From Branchiostoma lanceolatum (taxonomy: Eukaryota > Chordata > Leptocardii > Amphioxiformes > Branchiostomatidae): a DNA stretch of 64,000 nucleotides. Of the stretch, positions 50,101-60,700 are shown piece by piece (the stretch's first letter is position 1; each line of letters starts with the position of its first letter). Both the position numbers and the translations under genes were made by a program. The notes under the pieces are model-generated. The model did not search any database. It was not told where the DNA came from and saw nothing but the letters and a program-made list of their open reading frames with translations. The DNA is taken from NCBI RefSeq assembly GCF_035083965.1, contig NC_089732.1:11423424-11487423 (forward strand), in the 5' to 3' direction.

Positions 50101-53100
50101 ACACCACAACCTCATACACTGGAGCATTTGTTGTTACAGGTTTCGTTGGAGTCACCGATCTCTACCCTCAACTTCTGGGAAATCCCCCGGTCCAGTCTGA
50201 AGCTGGGCAGGCGGCTCGGTAGGGGACAGTTCGGGGAAGTTCGCCTTGGAGAAGTCCGTAACCGAGGAGTGACGACCAGTGTGGCTGTCAAGACTTTAAG
50301 AGGTAGAAATACCATATGATCTAGGCTAATTTTTTCTACAACAGTAAATGATTTGCTCCCAGATTATCAAATATGCATTATGTACAAGGTTACAATATAC
50401 CAAGGTAACATTTGGGATCTGACGTTTCTTTGTAAAAGGTCAAAAATACCATTACCAACGTATGTAGTGACCTGTCGTTTTGGTGATGTCAATATGGCTT
50501 GTTTGAATTTGTCAGACTCCGCATCTGACAGTGACAAGAAAGACCTGCTCGGAGAGCTGGAGATCCTGGTGACTGTGGGTCGTCATGACAACATCATCTC
50601 CCTGGTTGGAGCATGCACCAAAGACAGTGAGTTCATCAATTTAGTTTTTTTTTCTAACTTTAAGAATCTAACAATAGGTACACCTACATTGATGAAGGTT
50701 ATGTAATTAAGTCCCCATCTCACTGGACCCGCGGCACGCTGGCGGCGTCGCCGCGTCTTAAAATGGATTTGTGCTACCCTTGACTTTGTTATGGAATATA
50801 ATTCAAAACGTATGGCCAAAAAGACAACAAAACACACAAGGCTTAAAAAGATTTTTTGTCGATGAAATTCGTTGAGTGTTTTGTCAATTGGATTGACCGC
50901 AGCGACGCCGCTAGCGTGCCGCGGGTTCAGGGGGAGGGGGCTCAAGACCTAGATCCTCCCGTGCCGTGATGAAGGTTAGGCATCCAGATTATAAGATACC
51001 TAAGAAAATAGTTACTCATTGCCAAGCAACTGGAGAGACTTGTCCAACTAGTTGCTTGAATAATAGGTACACTTAGTAGTATACTTGATAAACTCATCTA
51101 TCGCTAATCACACCTGTCCAATCCCTCTAGCTCCATTGGCCATTGTAGTTGAGTACGCCCCTAATGGCTGTCTGAGGGACTTGCTGAAGACCAACTCACC
51201 TGAGGCCATGATCAGGAACTCAGAGTACGAGAACCCGCCTGCTTCAGCTTCTGAACTTCCTTTGGAACAACTCATCCAGTTTGGCATCGATGTAGCCGCG
51301 GGGATGAGCCACCTAGCGGCTATGCAGGTAAAATATCCAAACACTCAACATCTAGTTGTGAGACATCGTCGGTATCATATGTATGGACATTCATTACAAA
51401 CAGGGTACACACCTTTCAATGCATCTTTGTAAATGTTGTTAACACCTGAGTGACAATGATGAATGAATGAAAGACCTTTATTGTACATTTATGCTTAAAC
51501 AAGCTAAGTACAGGTCATGGTGATAAGCAAAGGACTACATACAGTGGTGATAATATAACGTAATATAATGTGATATCTTACTATGATGACAAAGTTCATT
51601 TGCTAGCAATGATTTGAATTAACACTGCTACAAAATCCTCCCCACAGTGTGTTCACCGTGACCTTGCAGCAAGGAACATCCTGCTTGGGAAGAACCTGGT
51701 GGCTAAGGTGTCCGATTTCGGACTGTCCAGGGACATCTTTGAAAGCGAAGAGTACGTAAAGACTGCAAAGGTAAGGGTTTACGAGATATAGAAAACATGG
51801 TGAGTGTACAAACCAATGATTGGGCGCTCTTTCATTGCAATCTCTGATCTTAGATTAGATGTAAGTGATCGACAACTTTATGGAATAATTGGACTACAGA
51901 TAACAGTTGACATGGTGTATTCCTATCTCAGAGCAAGCTACCGTTGCGGTGGATGGCCTATGAGTCACTGTTCTACAGTGTGTACACAACCCAGAGTGAC
52001 GTGTGAGTATGATGATTTTCTATTCTACGTGTCACTGAACATTGAATATTGTATACGCTTTTATAGGTTTGACATATTTATCAATATCACAACATACCAT
52101 CAGGTTCAATAGCCAAGTTATTGGTACTAGATATGATACTTATTCATACCTAATGCTGTGCTTTATCATGGTAACATACTCATATCACATACAACGTAAT
52201 ATCGCTTTCAACTAACTATATGGAGAACTACTTGGAGTTTTTAAATGATTTATACTGGAATGTGTGAATCACGAAGTATGGACCACTTTTTTCCTTTTTT
52301 CTGCTTTGTAGCTGGTCGTTTGGAGTTCTCCTGTGGGAGATTATGACCATGGGTATGTATATATTCATATTTTCTACACTAAAATGCCAATTTCACAAGG
52401 AAAATAAAGAATATATGAAAGAAATAAACTCTCGGAGAGAAAAAGTGGGCTTAGTCCAACCTGATGATGATTTTGATGATATATAAACTTGGTACTGACC
52501 TTCTCTGAGTTTCGTCGTATCGATGTTTACATTCGGATTAGTTTTGTTTTATCTAACTGATGTATTAAATATTTTATCCTACATGTACATGCAGGGCATC
52601 TGCCATACGAAGGAATGAATGGTAAACAAATGATGGATATAATCAAAGGTGGCGGCCGATTGGAGAAGCCATTGCACTGTCCCGATGAACTGTAAGCATA
52701 CCTTCAGTTATCTTAAATATAATGTTTTCACATTGCTAGCATGCTAAGCTCATTTTAAACTCTACAACATACATCATTTGTTAATGCTAAGAAAAAAAAG
52801 ATGTGACAAGCAAAACATCCCTAAATTTAAGAGTCACTTTACATAATTAATGTACCTGCACAGCTTCACCTTGATGGAAGACTGCTGGAAGACTCTGCCA
52901 GAAGACAGACCATCCTTCCCTCAGCTGAAAACCAACCTGGAAAGGATTATTCAAGGGCACAAGGTACGTACATGTAACAGTCTACATACAACTATGCCCT
53001 GTTCAAGCACGCAAGGCAACAACAGTCTACAGATATAATCATTCCCTGTGAGCCTTTTTATGTACATCATTTTTTATGTATCGGTAAAATAGATGAACTG

Positions 53101-53291
53101 TTTACCTACTTTTCAAAGGATTGATCTCTGCCTGGATGCCAAATGTGTCATGTCTAATGTTCTGATCATCATTTTGCGAGTGGCCATAAACATAAACATC
53201 TATATTTTCATGCTAGATTATGTTCTGTTCAGATGTACTGAATTGTATTATTTTTCTTCGTCAGACGTACGCCTCACTCCTCCATGAATAG
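44195..53291 (+). CDS. RTK-B: paralogue of RTK-A with fewer EGF modules
   Basis: Nineteen usable exons splice to 1116 residues: 44195-44264, 44873-45559, 45921-46583, 47223-47516, 47767-47907, 48326-48448, 48687-48786, 49077-49197, 49567-49660, 49898-50025, 50140-50302, 50516-50626, 51131-51327, 51648-51770, 51932-52002, 52312-52352, 52595-52691, 52864-52963, 53265-53291. Order: signal peptide, FReD, FReD, Ig, EGF, Ca-type EGF, TM, juxtamembrane, SAM, kinase. The EGF exon between FReD 2 and Ig is damaged and EGF modules 3 and 4 of RTK-A are deleted; all lost exons are phase 1-1, so the frame survives. Catalytic residues are kept: GRGQFGEV, Lys858, HRD 967-969, DFG 987-989. The first activation-loop Tyr is Phe ([10 protein letters not shown]). 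Cytoplasmic exons nearly match RTK-A in length and sequence, indicating a fairly recent tandem duplication under constraint. Confidence 0.88.
44873..46583 (+). CDS. RTK-B exons 2-3: two fibrinogen-related domains
   Basis: Exon 44873-45559 matches the length of its RTK-A counterpart (687 bases) and exon 45921-46583 is one codon longer. The second FReD has the calcium loop as [13 protein letters not shown], keeping the DxDND pattern that RTK-A FReD 2 lacks. Differences from RTK-A cluster after the GGWWYP motif, in the part of the fold that holds the ligand pocket in known FReDs. Confidence 0.92.
46732..46844 (+). pseudogene. Damaged EGF exon 4 of RTK-B
   Basis: The 3' part of the EGF exon is present and open ([15 protein letters not shown] to SDCQT, with donor GGTAAC), but a deletion of about 100 bases relative to RTK-A has joined the preceding intron directly to GTCCTGCTCTG, removing the acceptor, the pyrimidine tract and the first Cys. 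A weak in-frame AG after CATATTAG exists, but there is no pyrimidine tract. Skipping keeps frame. Confidence 0.75.
48206..48300 (+). pseudogene. Stub of a deleted EGF exon in RTK-B
   Basis: A good acceptor (CTTTCTTTCAG, ending 48216) is followed by about 20 bases matching the start of an RTK-A EGF exon (VCMLGE). It then switches to sequence matching the RTK-A intron before exon 9 (GGTATAAGCTG). One deletion therefore removed EGF 3 and 4. Confidence 0.7.
49310..49487 (+). mobile_element. LINE-type 3' end in RTK-B intron 11
   Basis: A GGGTCAGCCGTTACCTAGGC hairpin-like word and a TCAATAAATCC signal are followed by (CCAAAT)n. This is a typical non-LTR retrotransposon 3' end and is absent from the RTK-A intron. 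Confidence 0.5.
50140..53291 (+). CDS. RTK-B exons 11-19: tyrosine kinase domain
   Basis: Nine exons equal in size to those of RTK-A, except that the hinge/insert exon is six bases longer (197 against 191). All catalytic motifs are kept. The activation loop has Phe995 in place of the first Tyr, and Tyr1000 remains. The exon junction after AKDS differs (AAAGACA against AAAGACG), giving Thr instead of Asp before the hinge. Confidence 0.9.
50712..50940. mobile_element. GC-rich inverted-repeat element in RTK-B intron 12
   Basis: GGACCCGCGGCACGCTGGCG on the left is matched in inverted form by CGCTAGCGTGCCGCGGGTTC on the right, with a short AT-rich centre. It is far more GC-rich than the intron around it. 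The target duplication is unclear. Confidence 0.65.
51455..51600 (-). mobile_element. 3' fragment of the 28.5-kb LINE family in RTK-B intron 13
   Basis: GATGAATGAATGAAAGACCTTTATTGTAC followed by AGTACAGGTCA matches the end of the LINE at 28550-28620 in the same orientation. Only the 3' UTR is present. Absent from the equivalent RTK-A intron, so inserted after the duplication. Confidence 0.5.
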
Positions 53292-53545
53292 GATCTACGA
53301 TCGGATATGAGTGGATAAATCATGCTATCGTCAACGTACAGCGTTTTTGAATAACATATATGAATAGTAAACCAAACACATACATGAAGTTTGAGCGTTG
53401 ATATGTAAGCTTCTTAACACCCATCTAGCAAAATATGAAGCACATTTGAATATTTCTTGTATTTTGACAGCGAATGTAAATATGTTTTTTGGATTGCGAA
53501 AAACCTGAATTGCAATCGATAAGTATTTCTAGAAAACTTTCTACA

Positions 53546-53551
53546 AATAAA
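53546..53551 (+). promoter_or_regulatory. Candidate polyadenylation signal of RTK-B
   Basis: AATAAA about 255 bases after the RTK-B stop codon. Confidence 0.5.
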
Positions 53552-54403
53552 TGAATCTCTTAAATGTACGTTGGCAGGCTTTACTACGACACGTATCGTT
53601 CATGGAATGTTTAAACAGTTGAAGAAAGTGCTTGTCTTTCCATTGTTCGAATTGATTTCATGAATGTATTCACGCCTGTATATATCCAGTAGCAATTTTC
53701 TGGAAGTTAGCCAGCTTGGTACATTGTGTAAGTTGACATTGTGGATCAGGTGGATGAGTTTGGGTCTATCACAGGAGTTACGTTAACAAACAGCACACGA
53801 ATAGAACTCAGAACTTTGCTTCTAAGCCAACTTTCAGACTAGTCAAACCAAGAATAAACTCTTTGGCAAAGTCCTTTAGAAACAGAACTACATCAGTATG
53901 GAAACAGTTGCCACTGGCACCGCCGACCGCTCATCTGTAAGATCCAAAAGAGCCGGACTCTGCGAACTGTCGTCTTCATGGACGTGATCACGACTTCGCC
54001 AATGATATTTTAAAACTATTTTCATCATGTAATAGAATATTTTTTGATGTAATTGTGTGAAAATATTGGATGATTGTTTGTTGTTATTGTTGTTTTTGTT
54101 GGTTGTAATAAATGTTGTGTCAAGAGACCATGAAGGTTATCGGTGTGCCCTTGAGCACACCACTTATTGATTTTCTTTGATAAAGGCTCAAAGTCTGTTT
54201 ATGTCAAAGTCTGTGTTTGTGTTAATGTTTGACGGAGTTCAGGTGGTCAGTATTTGTTCTACGTCGCTGCGCGCGCGCACTTTATGGGTGTTATCCCAAA
54301 GTTAGCGGAACAGAACAATATAGGTTCCTGTATATTACGTAATCGAGCGTCTTCCTGCAGATACATTTAGTGTGAGATGTGAGTATCTAAAACTAAGATC
54401 ACC
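53552..54403. other. Spacer between RTK-B and RTK-C
   Basis: About 850 bases with no gene seen. It contains a GCGCGCGC run near 54272 and no clear similarity to the RTK-A/RTK-B upstream flank, so RTK-C appears to have a different promoter region. Confidence 0.5.
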
Positions 54404-54634
54404 ATGCGATGCCTAAAAGGACCAGTGTTCATGTTGTTGATCTTTTCGTCTTTTACGCAGGCGTCAGCAGGTGAGTGGTGAACCTATCAAGATCTTCACA
54501 CATTGATTTTAGATACCAGATAAGTCTGAGATATACAGGATCTTACACAAAGCTAGCTGTACATACACTACCCATTGTTTACTGTCTGTAACTTGTAGTA
54601 ACTAAGACCATTTCAAAAGGTTACCCAGGTATAA

Positions 54635-54705
<71 letters not shown>

Positions 54706-57700
54706 GAGAGATAGATAGATAGATAGATAGATAGATATTCGCCAACATTTTTTCAGTACCTGCTCAACCTTGCATAACCTATGTCCTATGATATGCGTCG
54801 TATAATGTACTCCTCTACATAACTTACAAAATGCCAAATAATGAAATTCCCATCATCTCCCACTAATGATTTATTACGGTATTTTTGATCTTATTCATAG
54901 AAAAAATGTATAGAAGATACGATGATTTTCATTCCAGAATACACAGACCTGTTTGACCACAGTTACAATAAAGTTATGTCTGGAAATTATGACCATGAGA
55001 TCAACGATATCACCGCTGACGGGTGTGCCGAGAAGTGTCTGAAAGGAACCACTACTGTACCGGAGGGGGAGTGTTTGTCCTTTGACTACTGGAAGTCACA
55101 GAGCAGATGTCAGCTACGCAGAACGGCCAACCAGTCACTGGTTAGTGACGACAGGTTCGACCATTACAAGATGAAAGGTAGAATCAGTCATTACCTGCAC
55201 GTAACGAAGATTTAAGCATGCCCAGGGTTAATGCTGTAATCTTGATGTTAGAATTTGCGTTACTATATAAAACAGAAATCTGTTAATATAAACTAATATT
55301 AATAATAAACACATAGAAGTAAACATTTTGGAAACTTTGCAAAGTGTTATTGTCATGACTCTCACAAGAAACTCTTCAATACATATACATTTTCATAGAA
55401 TAAATTTACAGTAGTATACATACAGAAAGAAGAATTGTTGAAGGGCCAGTTCATGTAACAAATCATCTTTTACTTGGCTGTAGTCAGATCTGAGAAAGAT
55501 CTCAGCAGTTGTTTAAATTGTCAGTTTATTTATTAACAAAAGTCTTCTTTGGAGCATATTTATGGTACAAATCGTCGTTCATACATCTTTCGTCAAGCCT
55601 ACAGGATACACTGATAGTTGTATGTATTTACTTGACAGAAGTATTTGTCCTTCAGATATTCTGAGCTTCTTCACCGTGTACCCTTATCATGTCCTACCCG
55701 GACACGACCATGCTGATGTCCGCCCACAGACTGTAAGTCCCCGGATCTGCATCCTGCAATGTTTGCTGGGAGGCGGTGGCCTCTCGGTAGGGTCCTGTCT
55801 GTCTTTTGACTTGGACGGTCTGGGTCATGGACGGTGCCTGTTGAGTAGAGACAACCAGGTGACAGCCGGAAACGCACTGGCCTACAACCGAAGATTCGAT
55901 CACTACCGACGGAACGGTAGGTTCAACTGATTCTGGTTTTGACTGTTATGTATTGCTTTTCTCTCTTTATTTCTTTATTGTTTTTCTCGACCCCCTCCCC
56001 CCCCCCCAATATCAGAGTCACAGACATAATATCGATTTACAGGTTAGCAACTACGTTTTATACTTCTAACGATGGCATGTCTTCTCTTGAAACCATAGGG
56101 CTCTGTATTCCGAATCCCTGCGTTCACGCTCACGAATCCTGTAGGAACGAAGCAAACGGCTACAACTGTACCTGTGATATGGGATGGGAGGGAGACACTT
56201 GTGAAACGTTCCCAGGTATTTACATGTGACAATAGATCCTTCTACAACAAAAGTCAATGAAGAGTTTATTAGTTATCATGTAATTAATATCAACTTTAAA
56301 AGTTGCCCTCGACTTGAGCATTCGCAGATCATTGATTTATATCCTAACAATTAGGCGGTCATTTTCTCATGTTTAGAGGGCTCCAATCTATAACTGATAT
56401 AGACAGTCTTGATCAAACATGCACCTGTACTATGATACAAAGGTTACTTCACGAGGCCCACTCAATCAATATATCATGTTTTAATGAAAACCATGGATAA
56501 GGGGCTTTGTTGAGTGATGTTATTAGACAACTTAGGCTACTCTACTTTCTTCAATCACCAGATTCAAAATAGTAGGATTTGTAAGGAATTCAACATGTTG
56601 AATTTGTATGAAAACAGATCGACATTTTTGTCATTATTGTACGAGGAGCTCCCATGAAATTCCTACCTTGTTTGCCAACAGACGAATTCTTCTTGTTTTT
56701 TGTGTGGTGGTTAAAAGAAATAGAATACAGACAGATCAAAATAGATTACGACGATGGCAATTAATACCCTTACATCTTATTTCAAAACTTTAAAAACATT
56801 TTAATATATTCAGATGTAACTAATGTTAAAAGAAATGCCCCGCCCCTGACAAAATTCCCACCCTTTTATAGAGACGTAGTCTTGGCCTTGCAGGAACGTC
56901 GAGGGGAGAGGGAGATCCTGTTGAAATATATAAGGATAGAATTCGGTCAAACAAAAACTTAATGATGAAAATATGAAATGAGGACCGCATGATTTGGATT
57001 AACTTATGTATGTAAAACACCGATAGCAAAACTCAATAGCAACTAGAAAGGCAACATTTGCGAGCAAATACAGCATGTTTAGCCATACTCCTCGCCATGC
57101 AAAAAATGGACTTTTTCATAATCATTCCAGCTCAAAATTGAAAGAAATAATTAAAGAATCCTCCCCTTGCAAGAATGGGATATTCCGTGCCATTTCCATG
57201 TAAACCAGTCGAAAAATATCCGCTGAAAATTACACACTTGCGCATAATCAACCCAGTTCAAAATTGAATTAAAAAAGATCAACCCCAGGGAAGAATGAAG
57301 TTTTCCATAGTATACATATGAAGATTTGACAGGAGACGAAGGAAATGACCAAAAACAACATATTTGAGTCAATTCAAAGTCACCGAGAGGGTTTTAATAT
57401 AATATTTGTAATATGTTTGAACTATTTTGATTAAAAGAATGTCTAAGTCACAATAGTTCTAAAGTGTTCAAACAATTAGAATTGAAACTTATAACATGTT
57501 TGAACTTATTTCACATACGTTGGAAACATTTCGAACGTAACTACACAAAAATCTCTTTATTTAGAACAGTTTCAAACCATCTATCCAAATGTTTCAATGT
57601 TCGAACAATTTGTAACAAAATATTTTCACAATTGCCCTCATAAACGAAGGTGCTAAGTCCTCCTGTGTGTTTCTGCCTATTTTCGGTGGCCGCGCTAGAC

Positions 57701-60700
57701 CACCAGCGGATTTGTTTTGACGGAGCGTCACCCGCGCGCGACGATGTACACTGTTCGGCACCGCTAATATCCGGCATTTTCCCGCTCCAAAACACTCCAC
57801 AAGACCCACGTTTTTAGTGTTTTGCCTCTTGTGCAACACGATTCGATTTGCATTACTAACGGGACGAAAATGATAGAAAAAATTCACCCCGTCCCGGCGT
57901 CCGTCCCAAAAACATGAACGACATGAAAATATATTTTCTTACAGATTCAATCACGAAAATCAACAGCATGGGATTCCAAATTTTCGCAACGGCCGACCAT
58001 TTATCATGGTTGAACTTCCTTCCAAGGCGTGCGATAGATAAACATTCCCGGCACATAATAGTCACTAGTACCAGACTAACGCAAAAACGCATGTCCCCAG
58101 TGAGACCATGTGTTTTGCGCGGCATGCCCCGAATCCGTCTACCATTGCTGAATGTAGCCCGATTCATAGAGGTCTATTTTGTAAGCATTATTTCATGTAC
58201 CCCTCAGCGTGAGAATTCCTTGTGCAACACTTCGCTACATTATATGTTTAAGTTTCCCCGGCCCCGCGCACCGCCTACCACCCGCCTTTGATCATGTATG
58301 AAGTCGGCGGCAGAGAGAGATCATCAATCAATTTTGACAGGAGTGTCGCGCCAGTCTGAGGAGAAACGATCTCCCGTGTTGTGTTGAAGAATTTGGAGTT
58401 TGAAAATATCTGGAATAACTAATGCTAGAATAAACATTCACAAAATCATTGATTTAACTTGTTTTCTGTTATAAAATTTCCTAAACTGCAATTTAACCAC
58501 TGAGTTTAAGGGAACATGGTGTTTTCCCGATAATCACGTTAAATGTTTATGTCCGGTCTTTCCTCCTCGTAAGCAAACTTCTAGCTTGGCCAGGTGCAAG
58601 GCACTCGGGGTCAATGACCTGTAGGTCATATGTAGTATTGAAAGTGACAGAAGTGGCAAATATTGTCAAGAAAGCCCAAAATAAATCGTTCTGAATATAT
58701 GTATGCCAAAAATGGGAATGTAGTCCTTTAAATATTTGTTCAAGCCACATATACAGCAAATTTCAGGTCATTCGGTTGAAATACCAGGGCGCAGGAGGCC
58801 AAGATATGCTAAAAATAGCCTAAAAACCTCAATAAAATCACTTTCAAGGTCAATATCAAAACAAGGAAAAGAACGCACATTGGTTTTTGCCTACATTACC
58901 TCTGTACCAAATTTCAGGTCATTTGGTCAAAAAATGACAGAGATGAATCGATTTGAAGATTTGACAGGAGAAGAAGAAGAAGAAGAAGAAGAAGAAGAAG
59001 AAGAAACATGAGAGAAAACAATATGTTTAGCCATACTTATGGCTAAACATAAATATTTGCATTCCCTCTGTCTCTCTCAAAAATTGTCAACACTACTTCA
59101 CAAACTTACTGGGACAGTTTATTTCCCAATTTAAACTGGAAGAAAATATGGAAAGCTCAAGCCTTGAGTATGAAAGAGAATATGTTGAAAGAATTCAACA
59201 GCAAATTACTCCACAAAATCCTTCCTTGCAAATTTTTACTCCACAAATGGAACATAGTATATACCATTGGGACCATTTATAGCCCGAAATGTGAGATATG
59301 TAACCAAGAAGATAACAACGTACATAATGTTCTTTGAGTGTACAAGGTTAAATGACAACTGGGAAAAAGTTAAAGACTTTCTGAAAATGGCATTAACAAA
59401 GATATCAATAATACAGCACATGTACTCTTTGGGGATAACTTACATGTCACCCTTGGCAAAATATGCCATTTATCTAAGTATCTTGGCTCAGCTACAAACT
59501 TTTAAGGCAATCTTGAGTCTCTTCGAAAACATAATGTATTACATCTGTATACAACTCAGAGTAATGTTGGTGTACATTTCATTGAACAAGAAGTGTAACA
59601 TACTATGTGAGAATACAAAATACCGTCAAACAACGACTTACTGTTGTAAAGTAATATACCTGTATTGATTCTGCTGTGATAACAGCACATTGGTAGCTAC
59701 TCACATGTATATGTATTACTAGATAGCCTTATGCTAAGATGTATTAATTGACATCCACATCTGTATACAACCTTGTGCAATGTTGATATGCATCTCATTG
59801 AACCATTGAACTCGAATGTAAAGTTAAAAGAGACTTATAATGTTAACTCTACTATGATACCAAAATTAGTTGCGATTATGTTGTATGTATTAATCACGAT
59901 TGTTCCACAGCTGATGTGCACCTAACTGAATAAAGTTGGAAAGAAACATCAACGGAAAACCCATAGCAACAAACCCATATCAAGATAGCAAATAAAGTGT
60001 CCATCACACACAAAGAAATGGAAAAAAAACCTGCAGAATATTGAAACAAATTCAAAAATGAGAAATATACATCGAATCTGCATGAGCATTGGCATCTTAT
60101 TTTCCAGTAGTACCTGAAAAAAAGATTTTTGGTTATTCATGAGATAAAGTATGACTATATTTGCCGTGTTTCACTCTCCTTCAGGTATCATCAGCCCACA
60201 GAACTGTGCCGATCTGTCAGCCATAGGAATCCAAGCCAGCGGAACTTATCTTGTAGGCCACCCTCAACCATTCCCAGTCTCCTGTGACATGGACACTGAT
60301 GGCGGTGGGTGGACGGTCATACAGCGGCGGCAGGACGGGTCGGTACCATTCAACAACACCTGGGACGTGTACGTGCAGGGGTTCGGTGACATAAGTGGAG
60401 AATGGTGGTTAGGACTGGACAAGTTACACGACCTCACCACACAGACACAGAATGAACTGTACATTTATTTAGAGGACTGGGAAGGAGAGTCCCGATACGC
60501 GCGGTACAGTACGTTTTCTGTGGGAGATTCGGACAGCAACTACACGGCAACACTTAGCGGATACAGTGGGGATGCAGGTGACGACTTGACTCCAACTGAC
60601 GGGAGTGGACGCCATAGCATCAATGGCAGACAGTTTTCCACAAAGGACCAGGACAACGACGACAGTGATTATCATTGTGCATCTATATTTGGACAGGGGG

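Larger units (their letters stand above)
56216..60184 (+). other. Long RTK-C intron 4, rich in repeats
   Basis: Nearly 4 kb. It holds an imperfect tandem repeat of about 120 bases near 57090-57330 (CAGxTCAAAATTGAA units), a CpG-rich unexplained block at 57650-58330, a dispersed repeat with (GAA)n at 58545-59010 and a LINE relic at 59105-59668. No RTK exon was found in it. Confidence 0.6.

Noticed and set aside
57541..58291. Overlapping ORFs of 84-125 codons on both strands
   Set aside because: No recognisable domain, no agreement between strands, and the region is best treated as an unexplained CpG-rich intron block.
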